A program made the position numbers and the translations under genes. DNA of 64,000 nucleotides from assembly GCA_017744715.1 (NCBI GenBank), contig JAGIAT010000005.1:62001-126000 (forward strand). The letters run 5' to 3'. Below the pieces are notes generated by a model. That model had not been told where the DNA came from. It saw only the letters and a program-made list of their open reading frames with translations, and ran no database searches. Positions 1 to 8,441 of the stretch are shown one piece after another. How positions within the stretch are numbered: position 1 is the stretch's first letter; every line of letters starts with the position of its first letter. The DNA is from Niabella sp. Lineage in GTDB: Bacteria > Bacteroidota > Bacteroidia > Chitinophagales > Chitinophagaceae.

Positions 1-361
1 CATGATAAGCCGCCACGATTGCTTCGGTAATCCAGGTGCCTTCCTGGTTGCTGCGCTTTACCTGCTGGCAATGACGGATCACCGCTTCAAATGCGGTGTT
101 CGTTGTAAATTGAAAGGCGTTCTTGTTAATGAGCGAACGAACTGTTTTACTGCGCCGGAATTCATCCGGGAATAATACAAAGCGGGGATCGGGGCTCCAC
201 CAAAGGATGGGCGCTGTTTCATACCAGGGAAAAATACCGGAGGCATAGGCCAGCAAAAGCCGTTGCGGGCTGAGGTCGCCGCCGATGGCCAGCAAACCAT
301 CTTTTTCAGCCAGGTACGCCGGTGGAAAATAAAGTTCGTCTGACAGCGCAAAAATAGCCAT
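1..361 (-). CDS. aat: Leucyl/phenylalanyl-tRNA--protein transferase (partial, runs off the left edge)
   Basis: Aat moves Leu or Phe from aminoacyl-tRNA onto proteins with N-terminal Lys or Arg, creating a type II N-degron. The reverse strand from the ATG at 361 reads open to the window edge (about 120 residues). It begins MAIFALSDELYFPPAYLAEK and contains the family hallmarks GLLAIGGDLS, LLLAYASGIFPWY and WWSPDPR, all typical of the N-terminal half of Aat. The start lies 24 nt after the clpS stop, so the two are probably co-transcribed. ClpS recognises the degron that Aat makes, which fits the pairing. The C-terminal acetyltransferase-like half is outside the window. Confidence 0.93.
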   Translation of the reverse strand, partial: MAIFALSDELYFPPAYLAEKDGLLAIGGDLSPQRLLLAYASGIFPWYETAPILWWSPDPRFVLFPDEFRRSKTVRSLINKNAFQFTTNTAFEAVIRHCQQVKRSNQEGTWITEAIVAAYH

Positions 362-385
362 GAAACAGGGGAGTAGTGGTGTTGA

Positions 386-688
386 TTAGGATACCAGCTC
401 TTCGATAGTAGCCGAAATGCCGCGTTCGAGAATGGCGTTGCACATCGGCTCAAGGTCTTCGTACATGCCCTCTTTAACAGCGTATTTACCTTTGAAATGA
501 ATGATATAGGAACACTGCTCAGCCTGTTCATAACTATGCCCGCAAACTTCCATCAGGGTTTCAATCACCCATTCGAACGTGTTTACTTCATCATTCCACA
601 CGATCAGTTGCCAGGAAGCGGCTTCTGCCGTGAGAACATCGGTTGCTACCTCTGTTTTTGTAAACGGGTTGGTTCCGGAAAAACTCAT
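386..688 (-). CDS. clpS: ATP-dependent Clp protease adaptor ClpS
   Basis: ClpS delivers N-degron substrates to the ClpA/ClpC unfoldase. The 100-residue product has the family core: WQLIVWNDEVNTFEWVIETL, then HSYEQAEQ and HFKGKYAVKEG, with the N-degron pocket Asn-Asp near residue 31. An upstream in-frame ATG at 805 would add 39 residues, but they do not look like ClpS and the promoter box at 693-700 lies inside that extension. The ATG at 688 is therefore preferred. It sits 4 nt from the promoter box, so the message is probably leaderless. aat follows 24 nt downstream. Confidence 0.93.
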   Translation of the reverse strand: MSFSGTNPFTKTEVATDVLTAEAASWQLIVWNDEVNTFEWVIETLMEVCGHSYEQAEQCSYIIHFKGKYAVKEGMYEDLEPMCNAILERGISATIEELVS

Positions 689-692
689 GATG

Positions 693-700
693 CAAAGATA
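693..700 (-). promoter_or_regulatory. clpS -7 promoter box (TATCTTTG)
   Basis: On the minus strand this reads TATCTTTG, a full match to the Bacteroidota -7 consensus TAnnTTTG. Only 4 nt separate it from the clpS ATG, so transcription should start at or next to the start codon. Confidence 0.65.
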
Positions 701-1168
701 AATCATTCCGGATAAATCCTCCGCGCAGTGCTCCCGAACCCCCAAACGGAAACGCTTTTTTTGATTATAAAAAGAGCCAGGAAGCGGTGCCGCAGTACCG
801 TTCAATAATCATAGGGCAATATCCGCCTGGTTTTATTGCATATTGATCTTCCTGGATGGATTTTTTTCTGGATTTCAGCACCTTAGCGGAAGGAGCATAT
901 AATTACAGGAGGAGGGCGGTCTTTGGTTAATAAATGAAAACAGGAACAGCTGTTTGTATGGCGTTGCACCATACAATGGAATGGATTTTTTATTGAAAAA
1001 AATCTAAAAAAAAGAAGAAAGAACGGATATGTATTAAACACACAATACCGTTTGTGTAATTGTAAAAAAAATAACAGGAAATTTAAATTTAAAGCAATAC
1101 TTTTATAGCTATTAAATGATTGTTTATTTTTTCACTAACGATTTTTAGATTTTTTTAAAAACAGTTTA
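701..1168. other. Intergenic region between clpS and the GMC operon
   Basis: No gene is seen in this AT-rich stretch. It holds a perfect 8-bp inverted repeat (954-961 with 969-976, TTGTATGG/CCATACAA) and a smaller one (1040-1045 with 1052-1057, ACACAA/TTGTGT). Both could be operators or hairpins ahead of the GMC gene. TAGATTTT close to the GMC start is one base off the -7 consensus. A purine-rich AGGAGG near 907 has no reading frame behind it. Confidence 0.4.
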
Positions 1169-2851
1169 ATGGCAGAAAATAATACTTACGATGCGATCGT
1201 CATCGGCAGCGGAGTTTCCGGCGGATGGGCTGCAAAGGAACTTACAGAAAAAGGATTGAAGGTCATCATGCTGGAACGCGGTAAAAACATCGAGCATGTA
1301 AAAGACTATGTCAATGCCGGTAAGGCCCCATGGGAGCTTCCGCACAGGGGAAGCAAAACTCAGGAAATGATCAAAGATCATCCGGTGCTGAATCGTGATT
1401 ATCCGCTCAATGAAACCAATCTCGACTGGTGGGTGGACGAAAAAGAATCGCCCTATACCGAGGTAAAACGTTTCGATTGGTTCCGTGGTTATCATGTAGG
1501 AGGACGCTCGTTATTGTGGGGACGCCAGAGCTATCGCTGGGCCGACCTGGATTTTGAAGCCAATGCCAAAGACGGCATTGCTGTTGACTGGCCGGTGCGT
1601 TATAAAGATATAGCGCCCTGGTACGATTACGTGGAAAAATTTGCAGGGATCAGCGGAAACCGGGATGGTATTGCTCATTTACCTGACGGACAATTTATGC
1701 CACCGATGGATATGACCATTGTGGAAAAAGATATCGCCGCCCGCATTAAGGATATTTATAAAGGAGAGCGGCACATGATCATCGGACGGGTGGCCAATAT
1801 TACGCAGCCGTTGCCCGGCCGTACCAACTGCCAGTACCGGAATAAATGCTGGCTGGGTTGTCCGTTTGGTGGCTATTTCAGCACACAGTCTTCTACCTTG
1901 CCGGCAGCTATGAAAACCGGTAATCTTACACTGCGCCCCTGGAGCATCGTAACAAAGATCCTGTACGATAAAGATAAAAAGCGTGCTACCGGTGTTGAAG
2001 TGCTGGATGCAGAAACCAATAAAACATATGTATACAACGCCAAGATCGTTTTCTTAAACGCATCTACGTTGAACAGTACCTGGATCCTGATGAACTCGGC
2101 CACCGATATCTGGCCTGGCGGATTGGGGAGCTCCAGCGGGGAACTGGGTCATAACCTGATGGACCACCACCTGGGTGTAGGCGCTGCCGGCCGTGTGGAA
2201 GGATTTGAAGACAAATATACTTACGGACGCCGGGCCAATGGTATTTACATACCGCGTTTCCGGAATATGAATGGTGACAAGCGCGATTACCTGCGCGGTT
2301 TCGGTTACCAGGGGGGCGGCGGCCGCGGACGGGGCAATTCCTCTGCCGAGGAGCAAACCATCGGTGTAGGGCTGAAGGAGTCCTTAACAGAACCCGGATC
2401 CTGGACCATGAACATCGGTGGTTTCGGAGAAATTCTTCCTTACCACGAAAACCAGGTAACGCTGGATAAAAATACCAAAGATAAGTGGGGCCTGAACGTA
2501 TTGGCGATTGACGCGGAATGGAAGGATAATGAGCGGAAAATGCGGATCGATATGAAGAATGATGCCATCGAGATGCTGGAAAAAGCAGGTGTAAAAGATG
2601 TAAAAGGAAGAGATGGTGACGGTACCATCGGCCGTGGAATCCATGAAATGGGAACAGCCCGTATGGGCGCGGATCCCAAAACATCCGTGGTGAATAAATG
2701 GAATCAGGTTTGGGATGCACCCAATGTATTTGTAACCGATGGGTCTTTTATGACTTCTGCAAATTGCGTGAACCCGTCATTGACCTATATGGCCTTTACC
2801 GCCCGGGCAGTAGACTATGCCGTAAATGAATTGAAAAAACAAAATCTTTAA
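1169..2851 (+). CDS. GMC family oxidoreductase (FAD-dependent sugar/alcohol dehydrogenase)
   Basis: GMC flavoproteins oxidise alcohol or sugar hydroxyls. The 560-residue protein has the FAD-binding GSGVSGG at residues 13-19. A cysteine-rich CQYRNKCWLGCPFGG stretch lies near residue 225. The GMC C-terminal domain carries HEMGTARMG (His492) and NCVNPSLTY (Asn535), where the catalytic His and Asn/His pair of the family lies. No signal peptide is visible. The next gene encodes the gluconate-2-dehydrogenase subunit 3 type partner, which carries a Tat-like signal, so the large subunit may be exported with it. In Bacteroidota such pairs are linked to sugar C3 oxidation; the substrate here is inferred, not shown. 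Confidence 0.9.
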   Translation: MAENNTYDAIVIGSGVSGGWAAKELTEKGLKVIMLERGKNIEHVKDYVNAGKAPWELPHRGSKTQEMIKDHPVLNRDYPLNETNLDWWVDEKESPYTEVKRFDWFRGYHVGGRSLLWGRQSYRWADLDFEANAKDGIAVDWPVRYKDIAPWYDYVEKFAGISGNRDGIAHLPDGQFMPPMDMTIVEKDIAARIKDIYKGERHMIIGRVANITQPLPGRTNCQYRNKCWLGCPFGGYFSTQSSTLPAAMKTGNLTLRPWSIVTKILYDKDKKRATGVEVLDAETNKTYVYNAKIVFLNASTLNSTWILMNSATDIWPGGLGSSSGELGHNLMDHHLGVGAAGRVEGFEDKYTYGRRANGIYIPRFRNMNGDKRDYLRGFGYQGGGGRGRGNSSAEEQTIGVGLKESLTEPGSWTMNIGGFGEILPYHENQVTLDKNTKDKWGLNVLAIDAEWKDNERKMRIDMKNDAIEMLEKAGVKDVKGRDGDGTIGRGIHEMGTARMGADPKTSVVNKWNQVWDAPNVFVTDGSFMTSANCVNPSLTYMAFTARAVDYAVNELKKQNL

Positions 2852-2904
2852 TCATAGAACCTGTAAGGTGTTACCGGCCTTGCAGGTTTTTAAACTACAG
2901 ATAA

Positions 2905-3564
2905 ATGAACAGAAGAGAAGCTTTATCACGCGTTGGTATCTTGCTGGGAGGTACCGTTATTGGCGCTGAAGTTTTTTTGTCGGGTTGTAAAAATACCGCC
3001 ATCAAGGCCGGAACCTTTTCACCGGAGATCGTTGCACTGTTGGATGAAATTGGAGAAACGATCATTCCCACCACGCCGGATTCTCCCGGTGCAAAGGCTG
3101 CGCAGATCGGTAATTTTATGAAAACGATTGTAACGGACTGTTACCGCGAAAACGAACAGAAAACATTTCATGAAGGCATCGGCAAGTTGCAGGAAGCCTG
3201 CGAGGCAAAATATAAAAAAGGATTCAACGACCTGTCTGCAACTGAAAAAACCGCATTCCTGACGGAACTGGATAAAGAGGCAAAGGCATTTTCAAAAACG
3301 GATGCTTATAAAAAAGAGAAAGAAGCCTTTGATGCCAAGCAGGACGAATGGGTGAAAGCAGAAGAAGCCAAGAAAAATTTTGGTGCGGTGAAGTTGAAAC
3401 AAAGCTATCCGCCGCATTACTTTACCATGCTCAAACAATTGACCCTTTGGGGCTACTTTACTTCCAAGCCCGGCGCAGAGCAGGCGCTGCGCTATATTGA
3501 AACCCCCGGGAAATTTGATGGCGCTTATCCCTACAAAAAAGGTGATAAAGCCTGGGCGCTGTAA
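2905..3564 (+). CDS. Gluconate 2-dehydrogenase subunit 3 family lipoprotein
   Basis: This is the small partner of the upstream GMC dehydrogenase (PF13618-like), 219 residues. The N-terminus MNRREALSRVGILLGG has an Arg-Arg pair like a Tat signal and then a lipobox LSGC with Cys28, so a membrane-anchored periplasmic lipoprotein is predicted. The body has the family features EIVALLDEIGETIIPTTPDSPGA near residue 40 and YFTMLKQLTLWGYFTS near residue 172. The middle part (about 115-160) is Lys/Glu-rich and probably coiled coil. It lies 53 nt after the GMC gene. Confidence 0.88.
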   Translation: MNRREALSRVGILLGGTVIGAEVFLSGCKNTAIKAGTFSPEIVALLDEIGETIIPTTPDSPGAKAAQIGNFMKTIVTDCYRENEQKTFHEGIGKLQEACEAKYKKGFNDLSATEKTAFLTELDKEAKAFSKTDAYKKEKEAFDAKQDEWVKAEEAKKNFGAVKLKQSYPPHYFTMLKQLTLWGYFTSKPGAEQALRYIETPGKFDGAYPYKKGDKAWAL

Positions 3565-3612
3565 AACATGCGGGCAAAACAGCATACTTCAAGGCTGTTT
3601 TATACATTATTT

Positions 3613-3667
3613 GCCGCAGATTCGCTAATGATCACATGTGCAGCGGCACTATCAGCGAATCTGCGGC
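3613..3667. repeat. Perfect 14-bp inverted repeat with 27-nt loop
   Basis: GCCGCAGATTCGCT (3613-3626) pairs without mismatch with AGCGAATCTGCGGC (3654-3667). No T-run follows directly, so it is not a standard terminator. The arm words (CGCAGATT, AATCTGCG) resemble those of the tandem repeat at 26861-28197. It may be a lone dispersed palindrome or an mRNA-stabilising hairpin between the small subunit and the TIM-barrel gene. Confidence 0.75.
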
Positions 3668-3703
3668 TATTTACTTTTAATTGACATATTTTAATTTTTC
3701 ATT

Positions 3704-4627
3704 ATGGATATTAACCGGAAAGAATTTTTAAAGAGAACATCTGTTTTGGCCGCCGGCGTTTTGGCAGGCCCTTCATTGATTGCCGGAACCGGAAAACCTA
3801 AAACCTATCCGATCTCACTGGCAGAATGGTCGCTGCACCGCGCTTTACAAAAAAAGCAGATCACCAACCTCGATTTCCCCCGGATCGCAAAAAAGGAATT
3901 TGGGATTTCAATTGTGGAGTATGTGAACCAGTTTTTTAAGGACAAGGCGGAAGACTCCGCTTACCTGAACCAGCTGCTTACTGTATGTAAAGACAACGGC
4001 GTAACCAATCACCTGATCATGTGTGATGGGGAAGGTGAACTGGGAAATACCAACGATGCCGAACGGAAAAAAGCAGTAGAAAATCATTATAAATGGGTAC
4101 ACGCTGCTAAACACCTGGGGTGTAAAACCATCCGGGTAAATGCTGCAGGCAACGGTACCGCAGAAGAAGTGGCAAAAGCCGCAGTGGACGGGCTGGGCCG
4201 GTTGGGAGAATATGCTGCAAAAGAAAAAATAAATGTGATCGTTGAAAACCATGGAGGCTACTCTTCCGATGGAAAATGGCTGAGCGGTGTAATGAAAGCG
4301 GTGGGTAAAAAAACAGTAGGAACGCTTCCCGATTTTGGCAACTTCTGTTTAAAGCGCGGCGAAAACTGGAAATGCGTGGAAGAATATGATCGCTACCTGG
4401 GGGTAAAAGAACTGCTGCCTTTTGCCAAAGGCGTAAGCGCTAAATCTTACGACTTTGATGCCAATGGAAATTGTATTGAAACCGATTATAAGCGGATCTT
4501 TGATATTATGAAAACATCCGGGTTCTCAGGCATCGTAGGCATTGAATACGAGGGCAATGAACTGAGCGAATACGATGGCATCCGGGCAACGCTGGCCTTG
4601 CTGAAAAAAGTAATGGGTGTTTCCTGA
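3704..4627 (+). CDS. Sugar phosphate isomerase/epimerase family protein (xylose isomerase-like TIM barrel), exported
   Basis: This is a 307-residue AP-endonuclease-2-fold TIM barrel. The N-terminus [20 protein letters not shown] with ALA-type spacing resembles a Tat or Sec signal. Metal-ligand regions typical of the fold can be seen: VENHGG near residue 181, LPDFGNF near 208, VSAKSYDF near 246 and GIVGIEYEG near 275. It follows the GMC pair on the same strand after a hairpin. The context suggests it acts on the keto-sugar made by the dehydrogenase (isomerisation or cleavage of a 3-keto-glycoside). That role is an inference. Confidence 0.85.
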   Translation: MDINRKEFLKRTSVLAAGVLAGPSLIAGTGKPKTYPISLAEWSLHRALQKKQITNLDFPRIAKKEFGISIVEYVNQFFKDKAEDSAYLNQLLTVCKDNGVTNHLIMCDGEGELGNTNDAERKKAVENHYKWVHAAKHLGCKTIRVNAAGNGTAEEVAKAAVDGLGRLGEYAAKEKINVIVENHGGYSSDGKWLSGVMKAVGKKTVGTLPDFGNFCLKRGENWKCVEEYDRYLGVKELLPFAKGVSAKSYDFDANGNCIETDYKRIFDIMKTSGFSGIVGIEYEGNELSEYDGIRATLALLKKVMGVS

Positions 4628-4649
4628 TTGGAGCCAGGTATAAAAAATT

Positions 4650-4684
4650 AAAAGCGGGCGTTTTTACACGACCGCTTTTTGTTT
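4650..4684 (+). terminator. Probable rho-independent terminator of the GMC operon
   Basis: AAAAGCGG (4650-4657) pairs with CCGCTTTT (4672-4679), followed by a T-rich tail. It lies 23 nt after the stop of the TIM-barrel gene. The rest of the 300-nt gap up to 4930 shows no gene. Confidence 0.6.
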
Positions 4685-4930
4685 GTTGGAAATCCATAAC
4701 AGAAGCATCCGGTTTACAATTTCTTTTGGGTAAAAACGGTGTTTTGACATTGCCGGAAGCAGTTTACGGCACGAAAACGGTGATTTTATTCCTCATAAGA
4801 AATATTTAGTTACATTTATAACGGTCACATTATACACAACAGCGATCCTGGCGTACACGTGTTATTACGTTTGTTGGATCTGTTTAAATAACGTTTTGCA
4901 TTTTAATGTAGCAGTACAATCCTTTTTAAA

Positions 4931-6160
4931 ATGATGAGATTTACTTCGATGCTTTTTTTTGCGCTTCTGGCAATCAGCCATATTGAATGTACCACATACG
5001 CGTCGACAGTTTCCGGCACACCTGATAAGCCGGGGATTATTACGGGTGCCGATCAAACAGGAAAATATCTACCTTATCTAAAAGGAAAACGGATTGGACT
5101 GGTGGCAAATCAAAGCTCCATTATTGGTAACACAAGCAGTGTAGACAGCCTGTTAAGCCTCGGAATTAAAATTGTACGGGTGTTTGGGCCCGAACACGGT
5201 TTTAGAGGCAATGCCAGCAATGGAGCTGTCGTAAATGATGAAAAAGATGCCAGAACAGGCATCCCGATCGTTTCTTTGTACGGCAGAAACGAAAAGCCCA
5301 CTAAAGAACAGCTGGCAGATATCGATCTTATGGTTTTTGATATCCAGGATGTGGGCTGCCGCTATTATACGAATATCAACACGCTTGAATATGTGATGGA
5401 AGCCTGTGCCGAAAACGACAAGGAACTGCTCATTCTCGACCGGCCGAATCCTAACGGGTATGTAGTAGACGGCCCGGTAATGACGGATGATCGGTTTAAA
5501 TCGGGTATCGGAATCCATTACACACCGATGACCCATGGTATGACGATCGGAGAATTTGCGCAATACCTCAACGGTGAGGGGTATCTGAAAAAGCCATGCA
5601 AAATAAAAATTATAAAAGTTGCCCATTACAATCATACCATGCCGTACGTACTCCCCGTACGTCCCTCGCCCAATTTAAATACGCAGCAGGCTGTGATGCT
5701 TTTTCCCAGCTTATGTATGTTTGAAGGAACCGCTATCAATGAAGGCCGGGGCACGTATATGCCATTTACCATATTGGGAGCACCGGCATTGAAAGACAAG
5801 TATTCATTTTCGTACAAGCCGGTAAGTATTCCCGGGATGAGTGAGCGGCCCAATCACAGGGATGCGGTTTGCTATGGTCTTGACCTGCGCAATTATGATA
5901 TTAACAAGCTCCGGCAAAGCCGCCAGATTAATTTATCATGGGTAATTGAATTATACAATGCTTACCCGGATAAAGCCGGTTTCTTTACTCCCGGAAGAGC
6001 AAACCAGGACATATCTGCTTTTGATCTGCGCATTGGTACGGATCAGTTGCGAAAACAGATCATAGCAGGTGTATCAGAAGCCGATATTCGAAAAAGCTGG
6101 GAACCCGGCCTACGGAAATTTAAAGCAATACGGGCGAAATATCTTTTATATCCGGATTAA
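4931..6160 (+). CDS. DUF1343 / NamZ-type exo-beta-N-acetylmuramidase
   Basis: NamZ-type enzymes release terminal N-acetylmuramic acid from peptidoglycan fragments. The 409-residue protein has a signal peptide (about residues 1-25). It also has the family signatures GLVANQSS near 57, FGPEHGFRG near 85, FDIQDVGCRYYT near 137, LDRPNPNG near 170 and EGRGTYMPF near 276. A secreted or periplasmic location is expected. A second ATG follows directly (4934) and is an equally good start. The gene stands alone: a terminator is behind it and a broken outer-membrane protein gene is in front. Confidence 0.9.
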   Translation: MMRFTSMLFFALLAISHIECTTYASTVSGTPDKPGIITGADQTGKYLPYLKGKRIGLVANQSSIIGNTSSVDSLLSLGIKIVRVFGPEHGFRGNASNGAVVNDEKDARTGIPIVSLYGRNEKPTKEQLADIDLMVFDIQDVGCRYYTNINTLEYVMEACAENDKELLILDRPNPNGYVVDGPVMTDDRFKSGIGIHYTPMTHGMTIGEFAQYLNGEGYLKKPCKIKIIKVAHYNHTMPYVLPVRPSPNLNTQQAVMLFPSLCMFEGTAINEGRGTYMPFTILGAPALKDKYSFSYKPVSIPGMSERPNHRDAVCYGLDLRNYDINKLRQSRQINLSWVIELYNAYPDKAGFFTPGRANQDISAFDLRIGTDQLRKQIIAGVSEADIRKSWEPGLRKFKAIRAKYLLYPD

Positions 6161-6213
6161 ATCATTATAAGATGGGATGCATATCTTAACCGGTTCCGGT
6201 GTTTTGCAGTTAG

Positions 6214-6489
6214 TGTGAAACGGCCCGGGGCAATAGCCAGGTAGATATTGGCCTTCAGCGAAAGCTAATGAAGGACAGGGCTACATTAAGACTCATTGTG
6301 AATGATATTTATAAGGGTAACCAGTTGCGGTCGGTGCAGCAATATGAGGGCTTTTACTTAAGAAACTACGGTTATTATGAATCGCGTCAGCTGCGGCTTA
6401 ACTTTACGTACCGGTTTACGAATGGTGCACTGAAAGGTCCGCGGAGCAGGAATGCTTCTTTGGAAAACGAAAATAACAGAGCCCGGTAA
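6214..6489 (+). pseudogene. C-terminal remnant of an outer-membrane beta-barrel (TonB receptor-like) protein
   Basis: The frame is open from 6214 after a TAG at 6211-6213. It reads a typical C-terminus of the Bacteroidota outer-membrane beta-barrel family: QVDIGLQRKLMKDRATLRL, SVQQYEGFYLRNYGYYESRQ, LRLNFTYRF, then a short charged tail with RGPRSRN-like sequence. Only about 90 residues remain of a family that is usually 700-900 long. No matching upstream part is present, so this is a deletion remnant. An ATG at 6268 gives a nominal 73-residue frame but is unlikely to be a real start. Confidence 0.75.
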
Positions 6490-6580
6490 ACGTACGTTAA
6501 AACAGAAAATGAATCACCTGCTATAAGCGTCACCGAAGAATGATCCGGTGGCCTCGAAGTAGCAGCAATCGTATTTAAAT

Positions 6581-7039
6581 ATGGAAGTTTTTATAAGAGC
6601 GGCAACACCGGATGATGCTGCAATACTTTTAGAATTTGAGCAAAAGATCATAGAAGCGGAGCGGCCGTTTGATGATTCTTTAAAAGATGGTGAGATCCAT
6701 TATTATGATCTGCTTGAACTGATGCGGTCGCCGGCGGCCACTGTGCTGCTTGCCGTTGCAGGTAACGAAATCATCGGCTCCGGTTATGCAAAGGTTGTAC
6801 CGGCAAAACCCTATCAGCAATATAAGGAGTATGCCTACCTGGGATTTATGTATGTAAAGCCCGCTTTCCGGGGTATGGGCATCAATCAAAGCATTATACA
6901 AAAGCTACTCGAATGGGCTAAAAAGCAAGGGCTAACGGAGGCGCGGCTGGATGTTTACGAGGAAAATACAGCCGCAAAAAGGGCGTACCAGAAGATGGGT
7001 TTCCGTCCCAATCTGCTGGAGATGCGGTTAGCACTGTAA
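6581..7039 (+). CDS. GNAT family N-acetyltransferase
   Basis: A 152-residue GNAT fold. It begins with FIRAATPDDAAILLEFEQ. The acetyl-CoA pyrophosphate loop lies near residue 93-103 (VKPAFRGMGINQSII, motif RGMGIN), with ARLDVYEENTAAKRAYQKMGF near 124-145, typical of the C-terminal GNAT motif B. The acceptor substrate is unknown. It is convergent with the phosphonate-associated dehydrogenase that ends at 7054. Confidence 0.88.
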   Translation: MEVFIRAATPDDAAILLEFEQKIIEAERPFDDSLKDGEIHYYDLLELMRSPAATVLLAVAGNEIIGSGYAKVVPAKPYQQYKEYAYLGFMYVKPAFRGMGINQSIIQKLLEWAKKQGLTEARLDVYEENTAAKRAYQKMGFRPNLLEMRLAL

Positions 7040-7053
7040 CCGGATAGCGGCCA

Positions 7054-8133
7054 TCATTGCCGGATGCCCACACGGTAGTATTGACCAGTGGCCGCAATGG
7101 CAAAAGCCTCGTCAAGATCCGTCAGCGAAAATTCGGCGCCAACCAGCTCCTCAAATGGGTAATGATGCTGGTGAAGCGTTATGAAACGTACCGCGGCATC
7201 CAGATCCGGAAGGGTATAATTGTGAAGTCCTGTAATGGTAAGCAGTTTCCTTACGATCATTTCGGCGTTGACCCGGGTGCGGGGCTGGGTAAATACAGCG
7301 CCCACCCAAATGGCCCGCCCGCCGGTAGTGAGCAGGTCAAGTCCTTTTTCCATAACAGCCGGAATGCCGGTGGTATCGATCACCACATCGATTGTTTCAT
7401 TTGCTGAAAGCCCGGCGTTGATTGCTGCTGCCGACAGGTGGCCATCAAATAATTGAACGGTCCCGAATTTTTTTGAAAATCTCAGCCGTTCGGCATGCAC
7501 ATCCAGGGCATATACGTGCGCTGCGCCGCCCTCTTTTGCCATAGCACAAGCAGAAAGTCCGAGCATACCGGCACCGGTGACGAGGATGTTTTTACCGGCA
7601 ATATCGCCTGCCAGCCGCAAGGCCCCGGCGATGGTGGCGTGGGTGCAATTCATAGGGGCTGCTGTTTTAGGATTGATCGTACCTGGTAATTTAAAAACGG
7701 CCGTTCCCTTTTTTAGCAGGCAATGACTTGAAAAACCACCATTAAGCCCGTCTGCAGCGGTAAACGCCTGGTGGCCGTATTTATACAGTCCCGGTGATTT
7801 TTGTGGCATTCCGTTCCGGGCCATTTCAGTGGTGGCATCAAAGGCATATATACACCAGGTAATAAGATCGCCGGTGTGCAGCGGAGCGCCGGTGTAATCG
7901 GTTTCACTGCCGGTTCCGCAAACCGCAATGCGACCGATGATTTCATGTCCTAACACACCGGGGCAGGGTGCTGAGCGCCTTCCGGAATGTGTATGTAAAT
8001 CGCTGGTACAAATAGTGGAATACGTGATCTGCACCAGTATTTCACCGGGTCCGGGATGAGGCAGTGGTGATTGTCTTTCCTGGAACGGTTGCCCGGTGCC
8101 GGTAAAGATCATGGACGTGGCCTTGTGTTGCAT
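7054..8133 (-). CDS. Phosphonate catabolism-associated alcohol dehydrogenase (HpnZ-like, MDR family)
   Basis: A 359-residue medium-chain dehydrogenase. The catalytic-zinc region has CTSDLHTHSGRR (Cys42) and GHEIIG (His63, Glu64). The Rossmann segment is ILVTGAGMLGLSACAMA near residue 185. The four-cysteine structural-zinc lobe of classical MDR enzymes is absent. The CTSDLHT-SGRR block and the NCTHATIAGALRLAG stretch near 160 match the subfamily known as proposed HpnZ (TIGR03366), which recurs beside phosphonate genes. It is divergent from the DUF5690-FAD-phosphonatase operon, with a 308-nt shared control region. The substrate is unknown; phosphonate-derived alcohol or aldehyde is an inference. 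Confidence 0.85.
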   Translation of the reverse strand: MQHKATSMIFTGTGQPFQERQSPLPHPGPGEILVQITYSTICTSDLHTHSGRRSAPCPGVLGHEIIGRIAVCGTGSETDYTGAPLHTGDLITWCIYAFDATTEMARNGMPQKSPGLYKYGHQAFTAADGLNGGFSSHCLLKKGTAVFKLPGTINPKTAAPMNCTHATIAGALRLAGDIAGKNILVTGAGMLGLSACAMAKEGGAAHVYALDVHAERLRFSKKFGTVQLFDGHLSAAAINAGLSANETIDVVIDTTGIPAVMEKGLDLLTTGGRAIWVGAVFTQPRTRVNAEMIVRKLLTITGLHNYTLPDLDAAVRFITLHQHHYPFEELVGAEFSLTDLDEAFAIAATGQYYRVGIRQ

Positions 8134-8441
8134 GCTTTTAATTTTACTATTTGTAATATTTTAATTAATCGTTCCGGATCTGTTCCCGGGAGGACTGCAG
8201 ATTCCTGCTGGAAACCCGCCGGGCACATTTTATGTTCATTGTGTTTCCAAATAAAGAAATACAGCTTAAATGAATTTGTTTTTAATTTGCTGATCATGAA
8301 TTATTTGTGATTTTTATTTTACAAGGTTAATGAAATTAATCTGCTGTTCCCTGGCTTCATAATTCGTTAATGTTAACTTGATACTGGCTTAACAAGCCGC
8401 GGAATTGAAAGATCTAATTTTGATTGCTCAATCGCAATCGC
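8134..8441. promoter_or_regulatory. Divergent control region of the phosphonate cluster
   Basis: TAATTTTG at 8415-8422 matches the -7 consensus for the rightward operon. Just before the DUF5690 ATG lies an inverted repeat GATTGC-N6-GCAATC (8422-8439). Further up is GTTAA-TG-TTAAC (8366-8377). Either is a candidate operator for the XRE-cupin regulator encoded at 11653-12237. No clear box was found for the leftward gene. Confidence 0.5.

Noticed and set aside
8109..8310. Small frames in the divergent phosphonate control region
   Set aside because: They overlap the divergent promoter area, show no domain and exist on both strands, so they are chance frames.
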